Shown here piece by piece: positions 36,595-44,863 of a stretch of DNA of 64,000 nt (the first letter of the stretch is position 1; the number at the start of each line of letters is the position of its first letter). A model generated the notes under the pieces. It ran no database searches and had not been told where the DNA came from. It saw nothing but the letters and a program-made list of their open reading frames with translations. The position numbers and the translations under genes were made by a program. Origin of the DNA: Parachlamydiales bacterium (lineage in GTDB: Bacteria; Chlamydiota; Chlamydiia; Chlamydiales; JABDDJ01). Location: assembly GCA_041671045.1 (NCBI GenBank), contig JBAZCF010000001.1:124001-188000 (forward strand), read 5' to 3'.

Positions 36595-37899
36595 ATGAAC
36601 AACAAGAAATCGAAAGAACTATTTAAATCAGCACAAAAAATATTGGTCGGCGGTGTTAACAGTCCCGTACGTTCATTTGGAGCTGTAGGAGGAGATCCCC
36701 TTTTTATCAGCAGAGCTGAAGGCTGCTATCTTTATACAGAGGATGGAGATGCTTTCATCGATTATGTGCTTTCATGGGGCCCCATGTTATTTGGACATGC
36801 CAATCCCATTGTCTTGAAAGCCATCCAAAAAGCCATGGAACATGGCACAAGCTTCGGAGCTCCTTGTAAGCAAGAAATTGAGCTTGCCGAATTGATCCGT
36901 CATTTTTTCCCCAGTTGTGAAAAGGTCCGCATGGTCAATTCTGGAACAGAGGCTACCATGAGCGTCATTCGACTTGCCAGGGGATTTACAAAGCGGAAAA
37001 GAATCATTAAATTTAAAGGCTGCTATCATGGACATGTGGATTCTTTGCTTGTACAGGCTGGATCAGGAGGGCTCACACATGGATATCCCGATAGCGCAGG
37101 CGTTTTACCCGAAGCTGTGCAGCATACAATTTTGTGCGACTATAACCAGATCGAAAGTGTAGCTGAGGCTTTCAAATCTTATCCTGAAGATATTGCTGCG
37201 CTTATTGTGGAGCCGGTCCCAGGAAATATGGGAGTCGTCTTACCCCAGAATAACTTTTTAAATGACATTCAAAAGCTTTGTCAAAAGCATGGGACGCTAT
37301 TGATTTTTGACGAAGTCATGTCAGGATTTCGCGTCAGCCCAGGAGGCGCTCAGGCTGTCTTCAAAATAAAACCAGACTTGACCTGCCTAGGAAAAGTTAT
37401 TGGTGCCGGCCTTCCTTGTGCGGCTTTTGGAGGGCGTGCTGAAATTATGGATTTTCTTTCCCCGTTAGGACCAGTCTATCAAGCAGGAACTCTCAGCGGA
37501 AACCCTTTAGCCATGGCTGCAGGCTCGGCTATGCTGCAGCATTTAAAAGATCACCCGGAGCTGTTTACTGCAGCAGAAAATATGCAAAAGAGATTGGTGC
37601 AAGGCTTTAAGCAGGTCATGCAAAAACGAGGAGCTCAATTTCAGATTAATAGCATAGGCACGATGTTCACCTTGTTTTTTACATCTAATCCTGTTAACAG
37701 CCTAAAAGATGTACAAACCGCTAATAAGGCGCAATTTGCTAGATTTTTTCAGGGGATGCTAGAAAAAGGCATCTACCTTGCCCCTTCTCAGTTTGAATCC
37801 AATTTCCTTTCCTCGGCGCATCATGAGAAAGAAATTGATCAAACTGTGGAAGCCTTTGAATCAATATTAGAATCAATACAACAAGTAGGTCAAAAATGA
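36595..37899 (+). CDS. hemL: Glutamate-1-semialdehyde 2,1-aminomutase
   Basis: 434 residues, full length. PLP enzyme that turns glutamate-1-semialdehyde into 5-aminolevulinate. PVRSFGAVGGDPLFI, MVNSGTEATMSVIRLARGFT, LIFDEVMSGFRV and the PLP-lysine block CLGKVIGAGLPCAAFGG are intact. Its stop overlaps the hemE start (ATGA), so the two are translationally coupled. Confidence 0.95.
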   Translation: MNNKKSKELFKSAQKILVGGVNSPVRSFGAVGGDPLFISRAEGCYLYTEDGDAFIDYVLSWGPMLFGHANPIVLKAIQKAMEHGTSFGAPCKQEIELAELIRHFFPSCEKVRMVNSGTEATMSVIRLARGFTKRKRIIKFKGCYHGHVDSLLVQAGSGGLTHGYPDSAGVLPEAVQHTILCDYNQIESVAEAFKSYPEDIAALIVEPVPGNMGVVLPQNNFLNDIQKLCQKHGTLLIFDEVMSGFRVSPGGAQAVFKIKPDLTCLGKVIGAGLPCAAFGGRAEIMDFLSPLGPVYQAGTLSGNPLAMAAGSAMLQHLKDHPELFTAAENMQKRLVQGFKQVMQKRGAQFQINSIGTMFTLFFTSNPVNSLKDVQTANKAQFARFFQGMLEKGIYLAPSQFESNFLSSAHHEKEIDQTVEAFESILESIQQVGQK

Positions 37900-38969
37900 C
37901 GACAATGGCGACAACAAAAGCGACAAAAATAACGCAGGAATATTCATATATCCAAGCTGCAAAATGTCAGCCAGTCCAACATTTTCCCATTTGGTTGATG
38001 AGGCAGGCTGGGCGGTATATGAAAGCTTATCAAAAGATGAGAGAAAAATACTCCATGAAGCAACTGATCACTACTCCAGAACTAGCCTGTGAGGTGACAT
38101 TGCAGCCCATCGAAGCTTTCCATATGGATGCTGCGATCATATTTTCTGACATTTTGACTGTACCTGATGCTTTAGGGATTGGAATCGAATTTATCGACCA
38201 AAAGGGACCTGTTGCAAAGCATCCAATCAGATCCCAAAAAGATGTCGATCGGTTGAGGCCAGAGGAAATATCCGTCACTACAAGCTATGTGATGGAAGCC
38301 ATTAAGCTTGCCAAAGAGGCCTTAAAGCCTCATAAAACCCCATTAATCGGTTTTGCCGGCGCTCCATTTACAGTCGCATCCTACATTGTAGGCAAAGGAG
38401 AAGGCCATGACCTAAACGAATTTATGGGCCTTATTTCAAATCAGCCTGCTTTGATTAAATCGCTGTTAGATAAGCTGACAGAAGCTACTATTATCTACCT
38501 AAATGAACAGATCAAAGCTGGGGTAGATGCTATTCAAATATTTGAATCTTGGTGCAATGTTTTGTCGTGGAATTCCTTCAAAGAGCTCTCTTTGCCTTAT
38601 CTCAAGCAAGTGATTAGTCGTTTAGATAATCCTAATAACATCCCTGTGACTGTGTTTGGCACAACTTTTTCTGTTTTTTATCCTTTAATTGAAGGCATCG
38701 GGGCTGATGTAATTAGCATCGATTCTAGGATAGACATCTCTAATGTCAGGAAAGTTGTGAAGCCAACGATCGCTTTGCAAGGCAATTTGGATCCTTATTT
38801 CCTCTTATGCAGCAAATCTGTATTGGAAAAAGAGGTGATGAGCATTTTGAAATCGATGCAAGGAACTAAAGGATATATTTTTAATTTAGGTCATGGTGTT
38901 ACGCCCAACGTACCAGAAGATAATGTCAAATTTTTAGTGGATCTTGTCAAAAATTTCCCTGCGGGTTAG
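37896..38969 (+). CDS. hemE: Uroporphyrinogen decarboxylase
   Basis: 357 residues. Removes four acetate carboxyls from uroporphyrinogen III to give coproporphyrinogen III. PIWLMRQAGRYMKAYQKMR (near residue 30-48) carries the substrate-binding arginines; ALGIGIEF and GFAGAPFTVASYIVGKG follow the family, and FNLGHGVTP closes it. It starts in the ATGA overlap with hemL. Ends 27 bp before repeat copy C. Confidence 0.95.
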   Translation: MTTMATTKATKITQEYSYIQAAKCQPVQHFPIWLMRQAGRYMKAYQKMREKYSMKQLITTPELACEVTLQPIEAFHMDAAIIFSDILTVPDALGIGIEFIDQKGPVAKHPIRSQKDVDRLRPEEISVTTSYVMEAIKLAKEALKPHKTPLIGFAGAPFTVASYIVGKGEGHDLNEFMGLISNQPALIKSLLDKLTEATIIYLNEQIKAGVDAIQIFESWCNVLSWNSFKELSLPYLKQVISRLDNPNNIPVTVFGTTFSVFYPLIEGIGADVISIDSRIDISNVRKVVKPTIALQGNLDPYFLLCSKSVLEKEVMSILKSMQGTKGYIFNLGHGVTPNVPEDNVKFLVDLVKNFPAG

Positions 38970-38996
38970 ATGAGATTGAATGCAGCCGTCTTAATC

Positions 38997-39040
38997 ATGG
39001 ATTTTCATTATGCTAAACAATTAGCGTAATGAAAATCCAT
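38997..39040. repeat. Interspersed hairpin repeat family 2, copy C (perfect hairpin)
   Basis: ATGGATTTTCATTATGCTAA (38997-39016) pairs with 39021-39040 over 20 bp with one G-T pair and an ACAA loop. Its right arm (TTAGCGTAATGAAAATCCAT) is the core of copies A and B. It lies between convergent hemE and hemF and may terminate transcription as well. Confidence 0.7.
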
Positions 39041-39095
39041 ATTAGTGGTGCTATTTTCTACTCATATCCTCAATAGGGAGACTTCAAAAATATAT

Positions 39096-40016
39096 TCAAA
39101 TCCATTTTTTAGGGTTTTTAATGACTTCCATTAATTTTCCTTCTGGAGATCCAGGCTGAAATTGATGTTTGAATTCCCATGCCACATAAGGTGGGAGTGA
39201 CATCAAAATATTTTCTGCATTGCCTCCAGATTTGAGCCCAAAGTGCGTGCCTACATCGTATAATAAATTGAATTCGACATAGCGCCCTCTCCTTATTAAT
39301 TGCCATCTTTTTTGAGCTTCGGTATAGGCATCTTTTTTGCGTCTATTCACAATAGGAATATACCCTTCAGTAAAGGCGCGAATGCAATTTTCAACCCATT
39401 GATAAATCTGTTCTGCAGGCCTTCCATCCATGCGTAAGGAAAAAATGCCGCCGATTCCTCGGTGTTCTTTGCGATGGGGCAAATAAAAGTAGCTGTCGGC
39501 TTCTTGCTTTAACTTTTCATACAATCCCTTTTCACAAGGGTCACAGGCATCCTTTAGCGTCTGGTGAAAATGCACTCCATCTTCATCAAACAAATAGTAA
39601 GGAGTCAAATCTGTCCCGCCGCCAAAAAACCAAGTTACGACTTTACCTTTCTCATCTTCAATCTCAAAATAACGGTAATTAGCATGGATGGTTGGTACCA
39701 TGGGGGAGTTAGGATGCAAGACAATGCTGATGCCTGTAGCAAAGTAGCTAAATTTCGCAGGATCAATTTGCTGCTCGATGGAAAGCATTTTTACCATATC
39801 TCCAAAGACTTTTCCTCGCACCGTAGAAACGCTCACACCGCCTTTTTCTAGAACGGCTCCATTAGAAAAAATATTGGCAGAACCCTGCCCATTAAGCTCT
39901 GTAGAAGTCCAAGGATGCGGTTCAAATTGCTTTTTGTCGATTTCACTTAAAGCTTGACAAATGTTTTTTTGTCCTAGGGTAACGCATTCTACCATCCTAT
40001 CTCGCATTGCTTTCAC
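39096..40016 (-). CDS. hemF: Oxygen-dependent coproporphyrinogen III oxidase
   Basis: 306 residues, normal length. It decarboxylates two propionates of coproporphyrinogen III using O2. GGVSVSTVRGKVFG, TIHANYRYFEI, VTWFFGGGTDLTPYY and the metal/active His and Asp of HFHQTLKDACDP are present, with YVEFNLLYDVGTHFGLKSGG near the end. It is convergent with hemE. Choice of the O2-dependent form (not HemN) suggests an aerobic niche. Confidence 0.94.
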   Translation of the reverse strand: MKAMRDRMVECVTLGQKNICQALSEIDKKQFEPHPWTSTELNGQGSANIFSNGAVLEKGGVSVSTVRGKVFGDMVKMLSIEQQIDPAKFSYFATGISIVLHPNSPMVPTIHANYRYFEIEDEKGKVVTWFFGGGTDLTPYYLFDEDGVHFHQTLKDACDPCEKGLYEKLKQEADSYFYLPHRKEHRGIGGIFSLRMDGRPAEQIYQWVENCIRAFTEGYIPIVNRRKKDAYTEAQKRWQLIRRGRYVEFNLLYDVGTHFGLKSGGNAENILMSLPPYVAWEFKHQFQPGSPEGKLMEVIKNPKKWI

Positions 40017-40251
40017 AGGCCCTCTCCTTTAAGTAGTTCTAATATTTTGTTATACGTTTCAATCGAACCATAAAAAAAAATTCATGTAAAGAATAAAGAA
40101 ATATTAGTTATTTAGTTTGCATGCAATTCGCAAAGGGATTAAGTCCAAATTAATTACAGGGTTAATTGTTGATAAATGTAAGCAAGTAAGTGAATTTTCA
40201 TATCGACTAAAATTCCAATTTAGAATATCATTCTAATTGTATGAGGTGAAT

Positions 40252-41688
40252 ATGAAAACCAAGCAACTTATCAGAGCCATTGTAAATTTATTTTTCCCTT
40301 TAGTGGAGGCAACTTTTTTTAATGCTAAAGACGGGGCGGAGGAAATCATTAATTCCTTCTCTTCACATAAAGAAGACCAAGAGATCAACCGAAACTATTC
40401 AGAGAGTCCCAGCATAGAACAGCTCAAAAGCGGTAAAAAAGTAAAAACAATGTTGTATTCCTTGGAGGAAGGGTGTCTGCGTTTACGTATGGATTTAAAT
40501 TTCTTCTTCGATTTGCACAAACAACTAGAATCCGTGTTGATCACAGAAGCTGATATAGGAAATACCGGTAATGAAAATTGGGAACGATCAATAGATCAAA
40601 TTATTAGCCAATACTTTAGAAACAAAGAAATAACCCTTGAAGCGGCAACACAAAAAGATAAACGCGAATTAGTCGTATTATTGCAACGCCAAGGACTCTT
40701 TGATTACAAAGAAGCTTCAGCATACATAGCCTTAAAAATCCAAACATCACGCGCTACCGTCTATAACTATCTCAAGACTGCTACAAGCCTGAAAAAAGTA
40801 CAAGTACATCAAGTGGATGCATTTACTGATAAGCGCTTTGGAGGAAACCCTGCAGGTGTAGTGTTAGATGCAGAATATCTAGATGAGCCCACGATGAAAA
40901 AACTCACACGCGAGTTAAACCTTTCAGAAACAGCCTTTGTCCTCCCAAGCGAGGCGGGAGACTTTCGTTTACGTTATTTCACTCCTACAGGTCATGAAAT
41001 CGGATTTTGTGGACATTCGACTGTAGGCGCCCTTTTTACTATAGCCCACGAAAAACGCTTTGGAATCGAACAAAAAGGCATACACAAATTTCTCGTTGAG
41101 ACAATGTGCGGGCTCTTACATATGGAGACCATTGCTGAAGGGGAAGATAAAATTTATGTCGCCTATGAGTCTCCCAAAGTAGATCTTAAGATGTCTAAAA
41201 TCACTCCTAAAATGATCGCGGATGCGGCAGGCGTTTCAGAGGAAGTTTTTGCCAGTTATCCTGTGCAGTATGATGCAACAACAAAAATCCTATTTATTAC
41301 TGTAAAAGACTTAGCACTATTAAAGACGATTGAACCTAATCCAAAGTCCTTTGGTACTTTCTGTAAAGAGCATCAGTGTGTTGTTATTTGTATGTTGACA
41401 CCGGAAACATTCGATATGAAGCATCAGTTTCATATGCGTTGTTACGCCCCCATGGTAGGAATACCCGAAGATCCTTTTACCGGATCTGTATTAGGAGGTT
41501 TGGCAGCATATGTCCATCAAAACAAGCTCTTGAAAAAAGAAGACACAGTTTTCTGGGTGGAACAAGGGCATTTTGTAGATAGACCGGGATTTGTAAAAGT
41601 GGAATTTTCGGTCGAGGATCAGAATTACAAGGTAAAGGTGTATGCGCAAGCAATCCACTGTTTTACTACAGAGATAAATGTAAGTTAA
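40252..41688 (+). CDS. YheO-like PAS/HTH regulator fused to a PhzF-family enzyme
   Basis: 478 residues from ATG 40252 (GAGGTGAAT ahead). Residues 1-100 resemble the YheO PAS domain (AIVNLFFPLVEATFFNAKDG, GKKVKTMLYSLEEG). Residues 135-178 are an HTH of the YheO type (LLQRQGLFDYKEASAYIALK, then TSRATVYNYL). From 182 a complete PhzF isomerase-like domain follows: VDAFTDKRFGGNPAGVV, NLSETAFVLP with the catalytic Glu, GHEIGFCGHSTVGA, and GIPEDPFTGSV. The joint is in frame with no stop. Fusion suggests a metabolite-sensing regulator carrying its own enzyme. First gene of a three-gene operon. Confidence 0.8.
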   Translation: MKTKQLIRAIVNLFFPLVEATFFNAKDGAEEIINSFSSHKEDQEINRNYSESPSIEQLKSGKKVKTMLYSLEEGCLRLRMDLNFFFDLHKQLESVLITEADIGNTGNENWERSIDQIISQYFRNKEITLEAATQKDKRELVVLLQRQGLFDYKEASAYIALKIQTSRATVYNYLKTATSLKKVQVHQVDAFTDKRFGGNPAGVVLDAEYLDEPTMKKLTRELNLSETAFVLPSEAGDFRLRYFTPTGHEIGFCGHSTVGALFTIAHEKRFGIEQKGIHKFLVETMCGLLHMETIAEGEDKIYVAYESPKVDLKMSKITPKMIADAAGVSEEVFASYPVQYDATTKILFITVKDLALLKTIEPNPKSFGTFCKEHQCVVICMLTPETFDMKHQFHMRCYAPMVGIPEDPFTGSVLGGLAAYVHQNKLLKKEDTVFWVEQGHFVDRPGFVKVEFSVEDQNYKVKVYAQAIHCFTTEINVS

Positions 41689-41703
41689 GGAGATGATAAT
41701 AAC

Positions 41704-42117
41704 ATGTTTAATACAAAACTAGTCGCGATTATTAATAAACAGATAGAGCCCGGTGTAGCTATGAATGCCTTAGCCCACCTGTCTTTGGGCTTTGGAGCCG
41801 CCCATACAGCAGAAGAGGTCCATTTGATGAATTTTCAAGATGCAGAGAAAACCATTTATCCTAACATTTCAAAGATGCCCTACATCATATTGCAGGCAAA
41901 AAATTCTAATCAGCTGCAAACACTTTTTCAACATGCGCAGGAGAGGGGAGTTGAGTATACTGTATTTACCGAAACGATGACTCAAGGAACTTGGCAAGAT
42001 CAGGAAGTAAGGACCCAGCAAACGAAAAAAGAACAATTGCAGTTTTACGGAATGGTCTTGTTCGGTCCTAAAGAGGTTATTGCTGAATTAACCAAAAAAT
42101 TCTCATTGTGGAGGTAG
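41704..42117 (+). CDS. DUF2000-family protein
   Basis: 137 residues. KLVAIINKQIEPGVAMNALAHLSLGFGA at the N-terminus is the DUF2000 signature, a PTH2-like fold; function unknown. AGGAG lies 11 bases before the ATG, rather far. It is 15 bp after the YheO-PhzF gene and 4 bp before the YbaK-like gene. Confidence 0.78.
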   Translation: MFNTKLVAIINKQIEPGVAMNALAHLSLGFGAAHTAEEVHLMNFQDAEKTIYPNISKMPYIILQAKNSNQLQTLFQHAQERGVEYTVFTETMTQGTWQDQEVRTQQTKKEQLQFYGMVLFGPKEVIAELTKKFSLWR

Positions 42118-42121
42118 AAGA

Positions 42122-42610
42122 ATGGAACAACGTTCACTACCTCAAAGCGCTCAGAATGTTCAGGATTATCTGAGACAACGAGGATATACCTATCAAGTTA
42201 AAGAGCTGCCGGATACGACGCGTAGTGCAGAAGAAGCTGCTAGAACAATAGGCTGTTCAGTTTCGCAAATCGCAAAATCCTTAGTATTCAAAGATAAGAA
42301 AACACAAAGACCGGTACTCATTATCGCTTCGGGATCAAATCGTGTAGATTTGCAAAAAATTACGCATGCTACCGGTCTCGAGTTGGAAAAAGCGGATGGT
42401 AAGTATGTGAAAGAACGCATAGGTTTTGCTATTGGAGGTGTTCCGCCAGTAGCGCACCAAGAAGAAGTTATTATTTTCTTAGATGAAGAATTAAAGAAAT
42501 ATGAACTTTTATGGGCGGCTGCTGGAACGCCATTTTCAGTATTTCAATTGCTTTCATCAGATTTGCAGCCATTGACTAATGGAAAATACATCGACCTAAA
42601 ACAGGCTTAG
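42122..42610 (+). CDS. YbaK/ProX-family aminoacyl-tRNA deacylase
   Basis: 162 residues. A YbaK fold: ELPDTTRSAEEAARTIGCSVSQIAKSLVFK, the conserved Lys in AKSLVF, ASGSNRVDLQK, and IGGVPPVAH. Members hydrolyse mischarged tRNAs such as Cys-tRNA(Pro) in trans. Which tRNA it edits here is unknown. Last gene of the YheO-PhzF operon, closed by a terminator. Confidence 0.8.
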   Translation: MEQRSLPQSAQNVQDYLRQRGYTYQVKELPDTTRSAEEAARTIGCSVSQIAKSLVFKDKKTQRPVLIIASGSNRVDLQKITHATGLELEKADGKYVKERIGFAIGGVPPVAHQEEVIIFLDEELKKYELLWAAAGTPFSVFQLLSSDLQPLTNGKYIDLKQA

Positions 42611-42624
42611 AACACGGTCTTAAA

Positions 42625-42663
42625 AAAGCACTCTCTCAAAGAGAAGGGATGAGAGAGTGCTTT
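42625..42663. terminator. Bidirectional terminator, 14-bp stem
   Basis: AAAGCACTCTCTCA (42625-42638) pairs with TGAGAGAGTGCTTT (42650-42663), with flanking A6 and T3 tracts. Lies between the YbaK-like and the convergent Asn-rich gene. Confidence 0.82.
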
Positions 42664-42670
42664 CATGGGC

Positions 42671-43093
42671 TTAATATTGACGATTCAGCTCTTGATTCAA
42701 AAGATTTGAATCTCTGTTTAGGTCTTGATTGAGCTGATTCTGATTATTCTGCTGATTTTGATTGTATTGGTAATTTTGGTTTTGGGCTGAATCCGGATTT
42801 GCATACTGTTCAGCATTGTTTAGATCAATGGGCTGAACCCATCCGTTGCCTCCATTATCGTACCATCCGCCATTGGTATAGCCTTGGTTTAAGCCTTCAT
42901 CATAACCTCTGTTAACTCCTTGATTGTAACCACGATTGTAGTTTCGGTGGTCTTGATAGGAGTTATTATAGGATCTATTATAATTTCCCGATTGTTGATG
43001 GGCAGGTGCAGCTCTTTCAGCACCTTCTAAATGAGGATACTGAAGAGTTAATCCGATGACAGCAGCAAGCAGAAATTTATTGAGAATGTCCAT
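42671..43093 (-). CDS. Asn/Gln-rich secreted protein, family member 1
   Basis: 140 residues. Signal-type N-terminus MDILNKFLLAAVIGLTLQYPHLEGAE, then low-complexity Asn/Tyr/Gly/Gln repeats (NYNRGYNQGVNRGYDEGLNQGY). The C-terminal part WVQPIDLNNAEQYANPDSAQNQNYQYNQ parallels YVQPNENFDQLMQYSNPNSALNQN in the divergent gene at 43300, so the two are paralogs. Function unknown; could be a surface or amyloid-like protein. Confidence 0.6.
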   Translation of the reverse strand: MDILNKFLLAAVIGLTLQYPHLEGAERAAPAHQQSGNYNRSYNNSYQDHRNYNRGYNQGVNRGYDEGLNQGYTNGGWYDNGGNGWVQPIDLNNAEQYANPDSAQNQNYQYNQNQQNNQNQLNQDLNRDSNLLNQELNRQY

Positions 43094-43299
43094 AGGGCCT
43101 CCATGTTTTTACAACTCAAACTCTTAAACCATTATATATTTTTTGACCTATGGATATATTTTTCATCTTGAATCTAAAAATATTTAGCCTAGGATCTAGT
43201 CTTTTTTACCTAGGATAAGGCCATTTGCCTTTCTATATTAATTAATATTTTATAATTATAATAAAGCGTGAAGGTTAATTTATTATTATTGGAGGATTT

Positions 43300-43671
43300 A
43301 TGAAAGTAATTAAGAAAATATTTCTTTTAAGCGCAGTTCTCTCCTTATTTTCCGTTCTCCCAGGATCCTACTCATCATTATATGGCTTTGAAAGAGGCGG
43401 CGGCGGTTTCAATCGTTCGGACGGTGGTAATTTCAATCGATCTAACAGCAATTTCAATCGATCTAACAGCAATTTTAATAGGGGAAATAGTAACTACGAT
43501 AGGAATAACCACTATAGTGGGGCATATCATGCAGGAGAGAATGAAGGGAGTAGCAACAGCGGCAATACCTATGTCCAACCAAATGAGAATTTTGATCAGT
43601 TGATGCAATATTCAAATCCAAATTCTGCACTGAACCAAAACAAGAAGTATAATCAGAGCCAGGGACAATAA
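43300..43671 (+). CDS. Asn/Ser/Gly-rich secreted protein, family member 2
   Basis: 123 residues; GGAGG lies 8 bases before the ATG. Signal peptide MKVIKKIFLLSAVLSLFSVL. Contains 7-residue repeats NFNRSNS encoded by 21-bp tandem units (43429-43491). The C-terminal VQP..QYSNPNSALNQN is shared with the divergent member 1. Likely exported; role unknown. Confidence 0.6.
   Translation: MKVIKKIFLLSAVLSLFSVLPGSYSSLYGFERGGGGFNRSDGGNFNRSNSNFNRSNSNFNRGNSNYDRNNHYSGAYHAGENEGSSNSGNTYVQPNENFDQLMQYSNPNSALNQNKKYNQSQGQ
43429..43491 (+). repeat. 21-bp tandem repeat, three units
   Basis: AATTTCAATCGATCTAACAG plus C occurs at 43429-43449 and 43450-43470 exactly, and a degenerate third unit at 43471-43491. It encodes NFNRSNS/NFNRGNS. 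Confidence 0.8.
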
Positions 43672-43687
43672 CCCAAATGAAGCGTTC

Positions 43688-43746
43688 CCTAGTATAGGAG
43701 TGCCCTCGAAAAGTCGCCGACACTCCTATACACTAGGACAAGGTTA
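43688..43746. terminator. Convergent-end hairpin, interspersed repeat family 1
   Basis: CCTAGTATAGGAGTG (43688-43702) pairs with CACTCCTATACACTAGG (43721-43737), with two extra bases. TAGGACAAGGTTA (43734-43746) is the reverse complement of the start of the 17.96 kb member, and GTCGCCGACACTCC matches its core. Terminates both flanking genes. Confidence 0.7.
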
Positions 43747-43766
43747 CCCTCATGGCATATACGAGA

Positions 43767-44798
43767 TCAAACAGGAGAAGGATTTAGCTCTTTAAAACCT
43801 CGCTGATGCCAATAAGGATAGGGGAGTGGAAGTGCGCTTACCTTATCTAAACGGGAAATCTGCTCTGCATTTAAATTCCATCCGATAGCGCCTAAATTGT
43901 CTTTTAGCTGTTCTTCAGTCCGGGCTCCCACAATAACATTGGCAACTGTAGGTCTTTGTAAAAGCCAGTTAATGGCAATTTGTGGGACTGTTTTACCTGT
44001 TTCTTTAGAGATTTCTTTCAATACGTCCACAACATTGTAAAGATACTCTTCATTCACTGGCGGCCCAAATTGCGCTGTATCATGCAGCCTGCTGACAGCT
44101 GGGGGGTTGGGATGCTGTCTATCAATCTTACCTGTCAGCCTTCCCCAGCCTAAAGGGCTCCAAACTAGCAAGCCTATACCTTGATCTATTGCTAATGGCA
44201 TAAGTTCAGATTCATAGTCCCTGCCTATAAGCGAATAATAACCTTGATATGCAATATAACGTTCCAGTCCATATTTTTCTGAGACTGATAAAGATTTCAT
44301 GAGATGCCAGCCGGAAAAGTTGGAACAGCCAATATAGCGGACTTTTCCACTTTGAACTAAATTCTCCAAAGTGCGCAGTGTCTCTTCCACAGGCGTAAAA
44401 GCATCAAACCCATGCAACTGATAAAGGTCAATGTGGTCCACGCCCAAACGTTTAAGGCTTCCTTCACAGGCATTGATCAGGTGATGGCGTGAGGAACCTA
44501 CATCATTGGGGTCATTATCGCTGAAACGGAAAGTTGCTTTTGTCGAAATGAGAATGTTTTGAGTGCGGCCCTTGATGGCAGCTCCGAGGACTGCTTCAGA
44601 TGCACCCCTGGAATAAATATCGGCAGTATCGAAGAAATTTACACCATTTTCCAGACAGATGTCGATAAGACGGCTGGCCTCTTTGACATCAGTCTCACCC
44701 CATGCTTTAAAGAGCTCGCCTTGGCCCCCAAAAGTTGCTGTTCCAAAACTTAAAACAGGTACTTTGAATCCACTGCGGCCTAATTGTCTGAATTCCAT
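43767..44798 (-). CDS. Aldo/keto reductase
   Basis: About 343 residues from ATG 44798 (AGAGG 8 bases ahead; an upstream ATG at 44831 lacks support). NFFDTADIYSRGASEAVLG has the catalytic Asp and Tyr, ILISTKATF the Lys and HIDLYQLHGFD the His of the AKR tetrad. GARTEEQLKDN is the NADPH-binding end. Likely an NADPH-dependent carbonyl reductase of the YajO/Tas kind; substrate unknown. Confidence 0.87.
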   Translation of the reverse strand: MEFRQLGRSGFKVPVLSFGTATFGGQGELFKAWGETDVKEASRLIDICLENGVNFFDTADIYSRGASEAVLGAAIKGRTQNILISTKATFRFSDNDPNDVGSSRHHLINACEGSLKRLGVDHIDLYQLHGFDAFTPVEETLRTLENLVQSGKVRYIGCSNFSGWHLMKSLSVSEKYGLERYIAYQGYYSLIGRDYESELMPLAIDQGIGLLVWSPLGWGRLTGKIDRQHPNPPAVSRLHDTAQFGPPVNEEYLYNVVDVLKEISKETGKTVPQIAINWLLQRPTVANVIVGARTEEQLKDNLGAIGWNLNAEQISRLDKVSALPLPYPYWHQRGFKELNPSPV

Positions 44799-44863
44799 AA
44801 ATACCTCTTTTTTTAGGGAATTCATGGTCATGCCGACAAATTATTTCTTTGGCAAGTAGGTAT

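Noticed and set aside
43378..43723. Several alternative ORFs over the Asn-rich gene on both strands
   Set aside because: They arise from the tandem repeat; only the frame with a signal peptide and ribosome-binding site is convincing.
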